Below are positions 1 through 8,706 of a stretch of 64,000 bases of DNA, piece by piece. Where the stretch lies: assembly GCF_002858935.1 (NCBI RefSeq), contig NZ_PJRT01000010.1, positions 124,001 through 188,000 of the forward strand, in the 5' to 3' direction. Origin of the DNA: Pantoea endophytica (GTDB lineage Bacteria; Pseudomonadota; Gammaproteobacteria; Enterobacterales; Enterobacteriaceae). Within the stretch, counting starts at the first letter, position 1, and each line of letters opens with the position of its first letter. The translations under genes and the position numbers were made by a program. Under the pieces are notes generated by a model that was not told where the DNA came from, did not search any database, and was given only the letters and a program-made list of their open reading frames with translations.

Positions 1-457
1 GACCGCCTTTGTCACCGGCTTTGATCGCTTCGGCTGCCGCCACGCCCGGCGGCCACGCATTGCTGGCCGGGAAGACGCGGGTATCAAATAGACGATAGAG
101 TAAATAAGCATCGAGCAGCATCGCCGCGCTGACGCCAACAAACAGCGGCAGCACCAGCTGCGGCTCACCCAGCGCCCACGGCACCGCAATCGGCATCAAC
201 AGGCTGTTGGCCGCACCGAAGGTGGCCGAGGAGATGGCGGTTTGCGCGAGGTTTTGTACTTCAATGGAGTGATAGCGACGAAACCATTGCAGCGGAATAC
301 GCGCCAGCAGCATGGCAAACAGCGCGCCGATAATAGAGGTATTGGGTGTTACCCCAATGGTGGTAATAAGCTGAACCCCAATGATGGCGCCGGCAACGGA
401 CAGCAGAACCAGCATTAAGGCAACGCCAACGCTTTTTATTGGATTATTTTGACGCAT
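1..457 (-). CDS. OPT/YSL-family oligopeptide-type transporter, N-terminal part
   Basis: The gene runs off the left edge, so only about the first 152 residues are present, starting at the ATG ending at 457. The first 30 residues form a hydrophobic membrane segment (MRQNNPIKSVGVALMLVLL), and more hydrophobic stretches follow. Near the edge the protein reads NAWPPGVAAAEAIKAGDKGG. A PPG-x-AxAExI-x-AG pattern of this kind is typical of the oligopeptide transporter (OPT) superfamily, which carries peptides or metal chelates across the inner membrane. The substrate cannot be told from this part. The IclR-type regulator at 647..1399 lies directly upstream in the same direction and may control it. Family is fairly certain; the substrate is unknown. 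Confidence 0.72.
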   Translation of the reverse strand, partial: MRQNNPIKSVGVALMLVLLSVAGAIIGVQLITTIGVTPNTSIIGALFAMLLARIPLQWFRRYHSIEVQNLAQTAISSATFGAANSLLMPIAVPWALGEPQLVLPLFVGVSAAMLLDAYLLYRLFDTRVFPASNAWPPGVAAAEAIKAGDKGG

Positions 458-560
458 GAGATCCCCGTATTTTCACCCTGTAGAAAACGCTTTAATTCGA
501 AGTGCCCGACACGCGGGACATCAACGTTTTTATATTAATCGTTCCCTGATTATTGAAATA

Positions 561-580
561 AGCAGGTCCGAAGACCTGCT
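561..580 (-). terminator. stem-loop with UUCG tetraloop behind the IclR gene
   Basis: Perfect 8-bp arms (AGCAGGTC / GACCTGCT) enclose CGAA, which reads TTCG on the minus strand, an especially stable RNA tetraloop. It lies about 65 bp after the stop of the regulator gene and ahead of the OPT gene. The following minus-strand sequence (TATTTCAATAATC) is only moderately T-rich, so it may be a leaky terminator or an intercistronic hairpin. Confidence 0.5.
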
Positions 581-646
581 ATTTCCCTGGTGTGGCGCGA
601 ATAAACGCCTTCAAAACTAAAATAGGGTTTCCTGTTTTGGACAGGA

Positions 647-1399
647 TTATGCGCCGTATTTTTCGGCCATCAGTGCAGCCGTTGCGCGTAGTTCGCTGAG
701 CAGCCTCTCCGGATATCCGGGCGCCGCTTCTTGCGATAAAAACGAGAGACAGAGCGCAGCACTTTCACCGCGATGTTTATTGGTTACCGCGACCGCCAGC
801 GAACTGATGCCCGGCAGCGTCTCATTGCGCGCCAGTGCCCAGCCTTGCTGGCGAATTACCGCTAACTCTTTGCATAACGCATCGACGCTCAGCGGCGAGT
901 TCATCGAAGCCGCCTGCCAGTTGCTGGCAAAACGTTCGCGAACCTCGTCATCACTGAGCTGCGCCAGTAGCACGCGTCCGGTCGAAGTGCCGGTTAATGA
1001 AACGCGCGAGCCCGGCGGCGTCACCAACTGGGTGAAGAAGCGGCCGTGATACATGCGCATCACCAGCACATCGTCGCCATCCAACACCGAGATATAACCC
1101 ATGCAACCGCTGCTGGCCGCCAGGCGCGCCATCGGCGCCGACGCGCTATCCACTAGCGGCGTCGACAGATAGTGACCCGCCACCGACAACAGCACGCGAC
1201 CAATCTGGAAGCAGCGACTTTCAGTGTCACGCTCAAGTAAGCCTTCACTCTCCATGGTCGCTAACAGGCGCGAGACCGTGCTTTTCGGCATGCCTAACGC
1301 ATCCACCACCTCGGTAAAGGTCAAGCCGGGATGGCCCTGCGTCACGCCAAAGCGCTGAAACAGCTTCAGTACAGCGGAGGCATTTTCGAGTGTGGTCAT
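647..1399 (-). CDS. IclR-family transcriptional regulator
   Basis: A 250-residue protein of the usual IclR length. The N-terminal winged helix-turn-helix (about residues 5-60) contains FTEVVDALGMPKSTVSRLL, the typical IclR recognition helix. The remainder is the GAF-like effector-binding domain, with the family-typical stretch SLTGTSTGRVLLAQL. The protein binds DNA as a dimer or tetramer and its contact with DNA is changed by a small molecule that cannot be predicted here. The ATG at 1399 has no strong ribosome site. A short palindrome just upstream (1419..1431) is a candidate autoregulatory site. The OPT transporter downstream is the obvious target candidate. Confidence 0.85.
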   Translation of the reverse strand: MTTLENASAVLKLFQRFGVTQGHPGLTFTEVVDALGMPKSTVSRLLATMESEGLLERDTESRCFQIGRVLLSVAGHYLSTPLVDSASAPMARLAASSGCMGYISVLDGDDVLVMRMYHGRFFTQLVTPPGSRVSLTGTSTGRVLLAQLSDDEVRERFASNWQAASMNSPLSVDALCKELAVIRQQGWALARNETLPGISSLAVAVTNKHRGESAALCLSFLSQEAAPGYPERLLSELRATAALMAEKYGA

Positions 1400-1418
1400 G
1401 GCGTTGGTTTCACTATAT

Positions 1419-1431
1419 GGAACACAGTTCC
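1419..1431. promoter_or_regulatory. candidate IclR-type operator
   Basis: GGAAC-ACA-GTTCC is a perfect 5-bp-arm palindrome placed about 20 bp before the start codon of the IclR-family gene. IclR-family operators are often short GGAA/TTCC-type palindromes, so autoregulation is plausible. There is no direct proof. Confidence 0.4.
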
Positions 1432-1628
1432 TCTTTCAATAACCAGAAAGTAAAGCGCGACGCTTTGACGGTCAAGCGCAAATTTTAAGCCGGACGTTTC
1501 TGAGGGAATTTAAGGCAGAATAAAATACGGCGTGAAGTGGGAAATAAATGACGTAATCAGGTGAGTTAAATATTCCGCAGGAAAGTGTGTAACTTTTTTG
1601 GAATATTGCAGTTTTTCGGCTGAATTCT

Positions 1629-1753
1629 TTACCCTATAGAGTTCAAGTTGCAGGGAGGCGGCAAATGGGTGAATCCCCCAGGAGCTTACTTAGGTAAGTG
1701 ACTGGGGTGAACACATGCAGCCAACGCACCTGCAGCTTGAAATATGACGGGTA
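1629..1753. repeat. ERIC element, copy 1
   Basis: This roughly 125-bp intergenic repeat contains the conserved core of the Enterobacterial Repetitive Intergenic Consensus: GTGAATCCCC, AGGAGCTTACTTAGG and AAGTGACTGGGGTGA, matching the regions used as the classical ERIC primers. The ends are imperfect inverted repeats (TTACCCTATAGAGTTCAAG / CTTGAAATATGACGGGTAA). It ends about 4 bp before the yaiA stop codon. It occupies much of the 357-bp gap 1400..1756; I see nothing else there besides the IclR promoter region. Confidence 0.92.
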
Positions 1754-1756
1754 AAC

Positions 1757-1948
1757 TTAATCTTTTTCAGCGTCTTCGTAGCGCTCTTTGGCATCTTGCG
1801 CTTCGGTTTCGCTTTTGTGTTCGCTTATTAATGTATCGGGTTTGGGATGGTCGGCACGCAATTCATACCAGGTGACGGTTTGATCCGCCGAACCTTTTTC
1901 AACGGCGACAATACGCGCGACGCGCGGATAGGGTGGTTTCGTTGGCAT
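1757..1948 (-). CDS. yaiA: YaiA family small protein
   Basis: 63 residues, the same length as Escherichia coli YaiA and clearly similar along its whole length: it starts [14 protein letters not shown] and contains [15 protein letters not shown] and [18 protein letters not shown]. It is soluble and small, with no signal peptide; its biochemical role is not established. As in E. coli it sits directly behind aroL in the same direction (108-bp gap), where the pair is co-transcribed and linked to aromatic amino acid control. The E. coli neighbour aroM is missing here; an ERIC element and an IclR gene follow instead. Confidence 0.9.
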   Translation of the reverse strand: MPTKPPYPRVARIVAVEKGSADQTVTWYELRADHPKPDTLISEHKSETEAQDAKERYEDAEKD

Positions 1949-1964
1949 TGTTTTCCCTCTTCTA

Positions 1965-2020
1965 TCAGTTGTCCACAGACAGCGGTGATCCTCTGCCTAA
2001 CGCTAAGTATAGACAACTGA
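1965..2020. other. inverted repeat between aroL and yaiA
   Basis: TCAGTTGTC (1965..1973) and GACAACTGA (2012..2020) are perfect 9-bp inverted arms separated by 38 bp. They lie in the aroL-yaiA spacer just before the yaiA ribosome site. They could form a hairpin in the joint transcript or serve as paired protein sites; nothing decides between these. Confidence 0.35.
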
Positions 2021-2056
2021 GGATCGCTGCAAAGAAACAGAGAGAAATCTGAGGGT

Positions 2057-2581
2057 TTAGCTGGCGCGCGCTAAAGAGAGCGATTGCAGAATTTGCTCTA
2101 CTACGCGATCGGGCGATTGCATCGCGTTGACTTCATGATGCGCGGTTTGGCGATACAAATGAGCACGCTCACGCAAAATATCGCCCATCTCTTCGGCAAT
2201 CGGGCGGCCGGTTAAGGTGGGACGCTGCGCGGCTTCCGGCTGATGTTCCAGACGATCGGCCAGCACGTCTGCAGGCGCGTTCAGCCAAATCACCTGGCCG
2301 TGTTCGCGCATAAAGCGACAATTCACTTCCGCCAACACCATGCCGCCGCCGGTGGCGATGACCGTATTCGGAGCGGTGACCGCGCGCAGCGATTCCGTTT
2401 CGCGGGCGCGGAAGCTATCCCACCCTTCAGATGCGACAATCTCCGCCACGCTGCGTTGCGTAGTGAGTTGCAAATAGTGATCGGTATCGTTGAAGACATA
2501 GCCCAGCGCTTGCGACAGCGCCTGGCCAACCGTGGTTTTACCGCAACCGCGTGCGCCGATCAGATAGATGGGTAATGACAT
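2057..2581 (-). CDS. aroL: shikimate kinase II
   Basis: 174 residues, the standard length. It phosphorylates shikimate with ATP in the pathway to chorismate and aromatic amino acids, in the cytosol. The Walker A loop GARGCGKTT is at residues 9-17. Shikimate-binding features follow: FNDTDHY (Asp), [10 protein letters not shown] (Arg) and the glycine-rich ATGGGMVL. The lid and adenine-binding regions ([20 protein letters not shown]) are present. AroL rather than AroK is supported by the adjacent yaiA. The upstream intergenic region (2582..2864) contains a CTAGT half-site reminiscent of TrpR operators but no convincing TyrR box. Confidence 0.93.
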   Translation of the reverse strand: MSLPIYLIGARGCGKTTVGQALSQALGYVFNDTDHYLQLTTQRSVAEIVASEGWDSFRARETESLRAVTAPNTVIATGGGMVLAEVNCRFMREHGQVIWLNAPADVLADRLEHQPEAAQRPTLTGRPIAEEMGDILRERAHLYRQTAHHEVNAMQSPDRVVEQILQSLSLARAS

Positions 2582-2864
2582 CCGGGCTCATCCTCCGCCG
2601 TAATGTGCCGCACGGGCAACGTCATCAGGTCAATAATGCGTCGCATAATACCTGGATTTTATTTTATCAGCCACCCGCGAGGCACGATTTACGCGTATTT
2701 CAGTCACATCCTAAGCTAGTCGTTTGATTAAGCTGCAAAAAACAATGCATGAATCGTGCATCGGGCCAAATGTAACAGCGGCCAACATTTCCTTACCAGG
2801 CCGCTGATTTACTTTCTCTGGTCGCGCCCTCATATATGAGGCATACCTTAACGGAGGGTTCCCC

Positions 2865-3557
2865 ATGCAAAGCGAAGAACAACAACTTATTGAAAACCTG
2901 TTCAGCCGACTGAAACAGGCTGAGACGCAAAGCGGCCCGCGTGATGCTGGCGCAGAGCAGTTAATCAAACAGCATTTACAGAATCAGCCCGGCGCGCCTT
3001 ACTACATGTCACAGGCGATCCTTATTCAGGAAGCGGCGCTGAAAAAGCTTAATGCGCAGGTTACGGATCTGGAAAATCGTCTGGCGCAGGCGCAGCAGCA
3101 ACAGGCACCGCAGCAGAGCAGCGGCGGTTTTCTTTCCAGCCTGTTTGGTGGCGGATCGCGCCCGGCGGCGCAACAACAGCCAGCGTGGGGGAATCCACCG
3201 CCGCAGCCACAACAGCAATATGCGCCACCACAGCAGCAATCTGCTGCGCCTGCGGCACGCGGCACCGGCTTCCTCGGCGGCGCATTGCAGACGGCCGTTG
3301 GCGTGGCGGGCGGCGTGGTGATGGCGGATATGCTGACCAGCATGTTCCACCATTCGCAGCCGGAAGAGATCGTTAACATCATCAACGAACCGGCGCTGCC
3401 GCAGGTCGATAACAGCCTCGACACCTTTAACGGCAACGACAGCAACAATGCGTTCCTGAATGATAACTCGGGCTGGGATAACAACCTGGCGGACAACAAT
3501 GATTTCGGTGACTTTGGCAGCGGCGGCGACTTTGATGACGATGATAGCTTCGTCTGA
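2865..3557 (+). CDS. DUF2076 family protein
   Basis: 230 residues; the start ATG is preceded by ACGGAGGGTT. The N-terminal 80 residues are helical with a coiled-coil look (SEEQQLIENLFSRLKQAE, LNAQVTDLENRLAQAQ). A Gln/Pro-rich low-complexity linker follows, then the family-typical segment RGTGFLGGALQTAVGVAGGV. The tail is very acidic and Asn/Asp-rich (SGGDFDDDDSFV). This is the DUF2076 layout, whose function is not known to me. It is divergent from aroL, and its TGA directly abuts the stop codon of convergent yaiI with no spacer. The Gln-rich middle makes it easy to misread in other frames; this frame has the good ribosome site. Confidence 0.8.
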   Translation: MQSEEQQLIENLFSRLKQAETQSGPRDAGAEQLIKQHLQNQPGAPYYMSQAILIQEAALKKLNAQVTDLENRLAQAQQQQAPQQSSGGFLSSLFGGGSRPAAQQQPAWGNPPPQPQQQYAPPQQQSAAPAARGTGFLGGALQTAVGVAGGVVMADMLTSMFHHSQPEEIVNIINEPALPQVDNSLDTFNGNDSNNAFLNDNSGWDNNLADNNDFGDFGSGGDFDDDDSFV

Positions 3558-4001
3558 TCAGCGCTGACGTAACCACTTATCCAGTTCATTGGCGAACAGT
3601 TGGCGGTCGCGTTGGCTTAAGGTCGACGGGCCGCCACTCTGAATCCCGCTGGCGCGCATCGTTTCCATAAAGTCACGCATGGTTAAGCGCTGACGAATGG
3701 TGTCTGTCGAATAACGCTCTCCGCGCGGATTCAGCGCCGCAGCGCCCTTCTCCAGTACTTCTGCCGCCAGCGGAATATCGCCGGTAATCACCAGCTCGCC
3801 GGGTTGCACCCGTTTCACAATCTCGTTATCCGCCACGTCAAACCCGGCAGCAACCTGCAGCGTTTTCAGCCACGGCGACGGCGGCACGCGCAGCGGTTGG
3901 TTGGCGACAAAGGTCACGGTAACTTTGGTGCGCTCAGCCGCGCGGTACAGCACTTCTTTGATGACATTGGGACAGGCATCGGCATCAACCCAAATCGACA
4001 T
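3558..4001 (-). CDS. yaiI: UPF0178 (DUF188) family protein YaiI
   Basis: 147 residues, close to the E. coli YaiI length. It begins [19 protein letters not shown], the conserved acidic N-terminus of the family, and carries [20 protein letters not shown] and [10 protein letters not shown], other family hallmarks. The spacing of Asp residues resembles PIN/NYN-like nucleases, but no activity is established. As in E. coli it is divergent from proC, separated by about 150 bp. Confidence 0.9.
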   Translation of the reverse strand: MSIWVDADACPNVIKEVLYRAAERTKVTVTFVANQPLRVPPSPWLKTLQVAAGFDVADNEIVKRVQPGELVITGDIPLAAEVLEKGAAALNPRGERYSTDTIRQRLTMRDFMETMRASGIQSGGPSTLSQRDRQLFANELDKWLRQR

Positions 4002-4148
4002 GATGACTCCTTTTTCACAGACAATGAGGCTGATCTTGCCGTGCTGCGGCAGAATGGCAACTGTTTTTGCTGGCCGCCCGCCTTGTTATTAATCCTCGCT
4101 GACGTAAGCTTACTCCCATAGAAAATGAACCACTTAGAGGATAAAGCG

Positions 4149-4961
4149 ATGCTGGATAAAAAAATCGGGTTTGTCGGCTGCGGCAATATGGCGAAAGCCA
4201 TCATTAGCGGACTGGTCAACAGCGGGCAGATCGCCCCCGCCAATATCTGGGTGTTCGACCGTAAGCCCGCCACCAATCAGGCGGTGGCGCAGCAATATGG
4301 CGTCACCGCCGCGGACAGCGTGGAAAGTCTGGCGCGCGAAGTGGATATTCTGTTTGGCGCGGTGAAACCCAATGTGATTCTCAAAGTGCTGAAAGATCTT
4401 GCCGGCCAGCTGAAGAAAGATGTGCTGGTGGTCTCGATTGCCGCAGGCGTGACGCTGGATTCTCTGGCATCGGTTCTCGGCCACGATCGCAAAATCATCC
4501 GCGTGATGCCCAATACGCCATCACTGGTGAACGAAGGTATGACCTCGGTGACGCCAAACGTGCTGGTGGAAGCGCATGAAGTGGATGAAGTGGTGGGGAT
4601 TTTTGAAAGCTTCGGCAAAGCGGCGGTGGTAAATGAATACCTGATTCACGCGGTGGTTGGCGTGAGCGGCTCAGCGCCAGCCTATGTGTTTATGTTTATC
4701 GAAGCGATGGCCGATGCGGCGGTGCTCGGCGGCATGCCGCGTGCGCAGGCATATCAGTTTGCGGCGCAGGCGGTCAAAGGTTCGGCGCAGATGGTGCTGG
4801 AAACCGGCAAGCATCCCGGCGAGCTGAAAGATATGGTGTGCTCGCCAGGCGGCACCACCATCGAAGCGGTGAAAGTGCTGGAAGAGAAAGGCTTCCGCGC
4901 CGCGGTGATTAATGCGATGCAGCAGTGTATGGCGAAATCAGAGGCGTTGAGTAAGCAGTGA
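4149..4961 (+). CDS. proC: pyrroline-5-carboxylate reductase
   Basis: 270 residues, one more than E. coli ProC. It catalyses the last step of proline synthesis, reduction of pyrroline-5-carboxylate with NAD(P)H. The Rossmann motif GFVGCGNMAKAI is at residues 6-17. The C-terminal signature ELKDMVCSPGGTTIEAVKVL is intact. I chose the ATG at 4149 because GAGG lies 8 bp before it; an in-frame ATG at 4125 would add eight residues without a ribosome site. proA and proB, the earlier steps, are in this same window at 56-59 kb. Confidence 0.95.
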   Translation: MLDKKIGFVGCGNMAKAIISGLVNSGQIAPANIWVFDRKPATNQAVAQQYGVTAADSVESLAREVDILFGAVKPNVILKVLKDLAGQLKKDVLVVSIAAGVTLDSLASVLGHDRKIIRVMPNTPSLVNEGMTSVTPNVLVEAHEVDEVVGIFESFGKAAVVNEYLIHAVVGVSGSAPAYVFMFIEAMADAAVLGGMPRAQAYQFAAQAVKGSAQMVLETGKHPGELKDMVCSPGGTTIEAVKVLEEKGFRAAVINAMQQCMAKSEALSKQ

Positions 4962-4973
4962 TCGGTGCGCTTT

Positions 4974-5113
4974 GCCCCTCACCCTAACCCTCTCCCGCAA
5001 GCGGGAGAGGGAACTGATCGAGCATGTGGCAAACTCGCGCATGCGGGAGAGGGGTCCGATCGGGCATGTGGCTGCGTCTCCCTCTTCCTGTGGGAGAGGG
5101 CCGGGGTGAGGGC
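4974..5113. repeat. long composite palindromic repeat (CCCTCTCCC type)
   Basis: The outer arms are GCCCCTCACCCTAACCCTCT and its near complement AGGGCCGGGGTGAGGGC. Inside are a tight hairpin (CTCTCCCGCAAGCGGGAGAG) and two GATCG-GCATGTGGC direct repeats. The DNA fills the whole gap between proC and the convergent oxidoreductase gene (stop at 5115). Similar CCTCACCCT...AGGGTGAGG elements are scattered in many proteobacterial genomes. It can act as a bidirectional terminator. Confidence 0.75.
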
Positions 5114-5114
5114 A

Positions 5115-6644
5115 TCAGGCCGCTGCGTACGCCTCATACAGCGCAATACCTTGCGCCAGCGTCATGGGCTGCTGCATCTCCTGCACCAGCGCTGCCGTCA
5201 GCGTATATAACCCGGCAGAACACACCGCCGCAATCATCCCCTCCTGACAATAGAAAGCGATAAACTGCTTATTCTGTAGCGATCCCAGCAGCCGGTAATT
5301 GTCCCACTCTTCCGCATGCCCCAGATACTCATAGCGGGTACCGTAATGCGCGGTCCAGAAGAACGGCACGCGGTCATACAGGTTCTGTTTCCCTAACATA
5401 TTCAGCGCCGCGATGCGCCCTTGCTGGTGCGCCACGCGATAGTGCTCAATGCGTTGTGGGCCCTGCACCGACGGATAACTGGCGATATCACCGGCCACCC
5501 AGATGTTATCGGCCACGCGCAGCTGGCTGTCGGTAAGCAAGCTGCCATCGTCCTCCAGCGGCAGGTCGTGGATGAATGAGGTCGCCGGCACCACGCCCGT
5601 GCCAAACAGCACCAGGCTGGCATCAACTTTTTTGCCACTCTTCAGGCGCACGGCAGTGACTTTGCCCTCGCCTTCCAGCGCCACGGGATCGCCTTCGACA
5701 AACTTCACGCCGTTGCTGCGATGCAGATCGTAAAAGTGGCGGCCAATCTCTTCGCCAAACTGTTTAGCAAACGGCAGCGGCTGGCGCGCAATCACCGTGA
5801 CATCAACATCACGATTACGCAGCGAACCTGCCATCTCCATACCGATAAAACTGTTGCCGATAATCACCAGCTGCTCGGTTTTATCCACCTCTTTGAGTAA
5901 CTCATCGGCCTGATTAAGCGATCGCAGCAGATGCACGCCGTCGAGATCTTTACCCGGTATATCGAGCGGTTGCGGCACGCCGCCGCTGGCAATGAGCAGT
6001 TGGTCAAACTTCACTTGCTGACCGCCTTTGAGGATCAGCGTTTGCTCAAGCGCTTTGAGCTGCTCGACATCGCCCTGAATCCGCTCCACCGTGCCCAGCA
6101 CATCCTGCTGCAGCAGCCTGGGTACATCCTCAATCGCCATTTTGCCGGACGGCACGAATTTGCTCAGTGCGGTGCGATCGTAAGGTGCGGCCGATTCCCG
6201 CTCGATCAACACAATATGCCCTTTAAAACCTTCATCGCGCAGCGTCCAGATCGCCGCACTTCCCGCCGCGCCCGAACCGAGAATCACGCATACCGGTGAC
6301 TCACCTTGTGCGGAGGGCGCACTGGCGGGTGACATCGCCTGCGGGCTGACCAGCACTTTGCCTTGTTCGATGCGCACCGGATAACGCTTGAGATTCGCCA
6401 GCGCCAGCGGCTCGCACATCTGCCCATCCTGCAGCTGAAACACCGCTTTGTGCCACGGACAGATCAGCTTGTCGCCACACACCGCGCCCTGCTCTAACGG
6501 CGCCCCGGCGTGCGGGCATTTGGCCTGAAACGCCTGCACCCGCTCATCGTCACGAATCAGTACCACATCGGTGTCGCCGACGGTAAATTTGGTGGGTTTG
6601 CGCTGTGCCAGCGACTTGAGTTCCACGACAGTTTGATAGCTCAC
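5115..6644 (-). CDS. Rieske [2Fe-2S] / FAD-dependent oxidoreductase
   Basis: 509 residues in three parts. Residues 1-100 form a Rieske domain with the cluster ligands in CPHAGAPL and CPWHKAVF (C-x-H and C-x2-H). Residues 125-420 form a pyridine-nucleotide disulfide-type reductase with an FAD loop (ILGSGAAGSAA) and an NAD loop (VIIGNSFIGMEMAG). The C-terminal 90 residues resemble the reductase clamp domain. The layout is that of AIFM3-like or ferredoxin-reductase-like enzymes, which move electrons from NAD(P)H. No signal peptide, so cytosolic. It stands alone: no oxygenase partner is nearby, so the electron acceptor is unknown. Confidence 0.85.
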   Translation of the reverse strand: MSYQTVVELKSLAQRKPTKFTVGDTDVVLIRDDERVQAFQAKCPHAGAPLEQGAVCGDKLICPWHKAVFQLQDGQMCEPLALANLKRYPVRIEQGKVLVSPQAMSPASAPSAQGESPVCVILGSGAAGSAAIWTLRDEGFKGHIVLIERESAAPYDRTALSKFVPSGKMAIEDVPRLLQQDVLGTVERIQGDVEQLKALEQTLILKGGQQVKFDQLLIASGGVPQPLDIPGKDLDGVHLLRSLNQADELLKEVDKTEQLVIIGNSFIGMEMAGSLRNRDVDVTVIARQPLPFAKQFGEEIGRHFYDLHRSNGVKFVEGDPVALEGEGKVTAVRLKSGKKVDASLVLFGTGVVPATSFIHDLPLEDDGSLLTDSQLRVADNIWVAGDIASYPSVQGPQRIEHYRVAHQQGRIAALNMLGKQNLYDRVPFFWTAHYGTRYEYLGHAEEWDNYRLLGSLQNKQFIAFYCQEGMIAAVCSAGLYTLTAALVQEMQQPMTLAQGIALYEAYAAA

Positions 6645-6769
6645 GTTAGGCCTCCTTTCTTGTGGTTTTTGAGGTAATCAGTAAATCCCTACAAAGAGTA
6701 AGCCTGGCAAAGCATGGTGATTTGTCCGCATCGACAACGCGCTACGGTAGGTAAGTTATTGTTTATTCG

Positions 6770-7939
6770 CTAAAGATAATCTTCACCATCCCGCCACACG
6801 ACAGCGCCTTGCTTCACACAGCCGCGTAAAGCCACGCCGCCGTCCGCCTGAGCAGCCAGCAGCAGCACATCGGCGGGTGCGCCGCAGGCCAAACCTTGTT
6901 GCTGCGGCAGATTGAGCTGCCGCGCCGGACGAACAGACGCCATCTCAATCGCCTGCGCCAGCGTCGCCAGCTGATGGCGCAGCAGGAAGTTCACGCCCTC
7001 CAGCAAACCACGCGCCGATCCCGCCAGCAGCTGCGGCGCATCGGCGATGCTCAGGCGTCCGCTGGCACTAAGCTGCACGCGGCCGCCAATCGCGGTGTCG
7101 TAGATGCCCGGCGGCTGCCCGGCGAACGAGGTGACGTCACTGACCAGCAGCGCCTGCTCGCCTTTGGCACGCAGGAACACTTTCAACACGTCCGCCGGCA
7201 GGTGATCGCCATCGGCAATCAACGTGGCCGTCAGCGCATCTTCCGCCAGCTGCTGCCAGATGTAATTGGGATGACGCGGCAGTTGCAGATGCGCGCCGTT
7301 GCCGAGATGGGTGGAGAGCGTGGCGCCCGCGTCAACCGCCGCGTGAATTTGCGCTGGCGTGGCGGACGTATGCCCAATGGCGACGCGCACCTGCTGCGCC
7401 ACACAATGTTTGATCAGCGCATCGCTGTGCGGCCATTCCGGTGACAGCGTGAGCAGGCGAATTTGCTGCTGCGCGGCTTGCTGCCAGCTGTCGAACAGTG
7501 CGATATCCGGTGCGCGAATCGCCTCGCGCGGATGCGCACCGCGCGGCCCATCTTCAGGCGACAAAAAAGGTCCTTCCAGATGAAACCCCGAAACGGCGCG
7601 TGCCACGTCAGGATGCTGCTGGCGGGCGCTGGCGAGTCGCTGCATCGCCTGCGCAATTTCCTCCGGCATGGCGGTGATCACCGTCGGCAGAAAGCTGGTG
7701 ACGCCCTGCTGCCACAGCGCGCGCGTGGCGTGCAGCACATCCTCTTCGCTAAAAGGAAAATGGTTAAAATCGACGCCCTGAAAACCGTTAACCTGCAGAT
7801 CGACCAAGCCCGGCGCGAGGATAATCTCCTCTTCCAGTTTATTCAGCGCGCGCACATCACTGATGGTGCCGTGCTCAATCTCCAGCTCAATCGGTCGCAG
7901 CGTGCGGTAATCGCGACCGCGCAAAATGAGGTTAGTCAA
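6770..7939 (-). CDS. N-acetylglucosamine-6-phosphate deacetylase-like amidohydrolase
   Basis: 389 residues, the usual NagA length. The fold signatures are there: APGLVDLQVNGFQGVDF near the N-terminus, FHLEGPFLSPEDGPRGAH (metal Glu), IGHTSATPAQI (His), THLGNGAH (His) and VSDVTSFAG (catalytic Asp). The segment that is HLFNAM in common NagA reads HLGNGAH, so the substrate may differ. The best start is a TTG at 7939: GGAGGTGA lies about 6 bp before it, and it overlaps the upstream deaminase gene by 8 bp, implying translational coupling. It is the last gene of a three-gene operon with a deaminase and a symporter. Confidence 0.8.
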   Translation of the reverse strand: MTNLILRGRDYRTLRPIELEIEHGTISDVRALNKLEEEIILAPGLVDLQVNGFQGVDFNHFPFSEEDVLHATRALWQQGVTSFLPTVITAMPEEIAQAMQRLASARQQHPDVARAVSGFHLEGPFLSPEDGPRGAHPREAIRAPDIALFDSWQQAAQQQIRLLTLSPEWPHSDALIKHCVAQQVRVAIGHTSATPAQIHAAVDAGATLSTHLGNGAHLQLPRHPNYIWQQLAEDALTATLIADGDHLPADVLKVFLRAKGEQALLVSDVTSFAGQPPGIYDTAIGGRVQLSASGRLSIADAPQLLAGSARGLLEGVNFLLRHQLATLAQAIEMASVRPARQLNLPQQQGLACGAPADVLLLAAQADGGVALRGCVKQGAVVWRDGEDYL

Positions 7940-8705
7940 AGGTCACCTCCGGGCAGGCATCGCTGTCGGTATAGAGCGTGCAATCGGCATGCTGGCGCAG
8001 ACACGTCGCCGGACACGCGGTGGAGATCGCATCCTCAAGCGTTGCGCGCACCGCCGCGCGTTTGCTGGCACCCGGCACCATGCAGAACAGCCGCGCACCA
8101 CTCATCAAGGCGGGAATCGTTAGCGTTACGGCATGCGTCGGTACCGCCTCGACAGTGGCGAAACAGCCATCGTTGACCTGCTGCTGGCGGCAGGTATTAT
8201 CCAGTTGCACCACCTTAACGGTGATAGGATCGTTGAAGTCGGCCACTGGCGGATCGTTGAAGGCTAAATGGCCGTTCTCGCCAATCCCCAGACACACCGC
8301 ATCAATCGGTGCAGCGGTAAGTTTTGCCGCGTAATCCGCACAGATCGCGGCAGGATCGCCGCAAGATGGGATCAAGTGAACTTCGCCAGGCTGCACCACA
8401 TCAAACAGCTTCTGGCGTAAAAAGTGGCTGAAACGCTGCGGCGCATCCGTCTCCAGCCCGATGTACTCGTCCATATGGAAAGCGTGAATACGCGACCAGT
8501 CGATATCCGCGGCCGCAACCAGCGCGGCGAGAAACTCGTTTTGCGAGGGCGCGGCGGCAAACACCATGCGCACCACATGCTGTTCACTCAGCCGTTGACG
8601 CAGAAACGCGGCCACATCCTGCGCAGCAGCAGCACCTAATGCCGCGCGGCTGGCGAAGCGTTTGATCCGTAAGCGATCTCGGGTTCCCTGTTGTAATAGC
8701 GTCAT
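7932..8705 (-). CDS. glucosamine-6-phosphate deaminase-like protein
   Basis: 257 residues. It carries the NagB/6-phosphogluconolactonase fold signatures HAFHMDEYIGL (catalytic Asp) and LGIGENGHLAFNDPP (Glu/His pair), then HAVTLTIPALMSGARLFCMV. NagB converts glucosamine-6-phosphate to fructose-6-phosphate plus ammonia. Identity to classical NagB is moderate, so the sugar could differ. The ATG at 8705 follows AGGAGGGATAAC and lies one base after the symporter stop codon; a longer reading frame upstream lacks such a site. It overlaps the deacetylase gene by 8 bp. Confidence 0.8.
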   Translation of the reverse strand: MTLLQQGTRDRLRIKRFASRAALGAAAAQDVAAFLRQRLSEQHVVRMVFAAAPSQNEFLAALVAAADIDWSRIHAFHMDEYIGLETDAPQRFSHFLRQKLFDVVQPGEVHLIPSCGDPAAICADYAAKLTAAPIDAVCLGIGENGHLAFNDPPVADFNDPITVKVVQLDNTCRQQQVNDGCFATVEAVPTHAVTLTIPALMSGARLFCMVPGASKRAAVRATLEDAISTACPATCLRQHADCTLYTDSDACPEVTFD

Positions 8706-8706
8706 G

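Noticed and set aside
2582..2864. TyrR boxes before aroL
   Set aside because: I looked for TGTAAA-N6-TTTACA and found no convincing copy; only a CTAGT half-site of TrpR type.
3009..3589. Several long frames antisense to the DUF2076 gene
   Set aside because: They arise from the CAG-rich Gln codons read in other frames; composition (Arg/Cys/Ala runs) is artificial.
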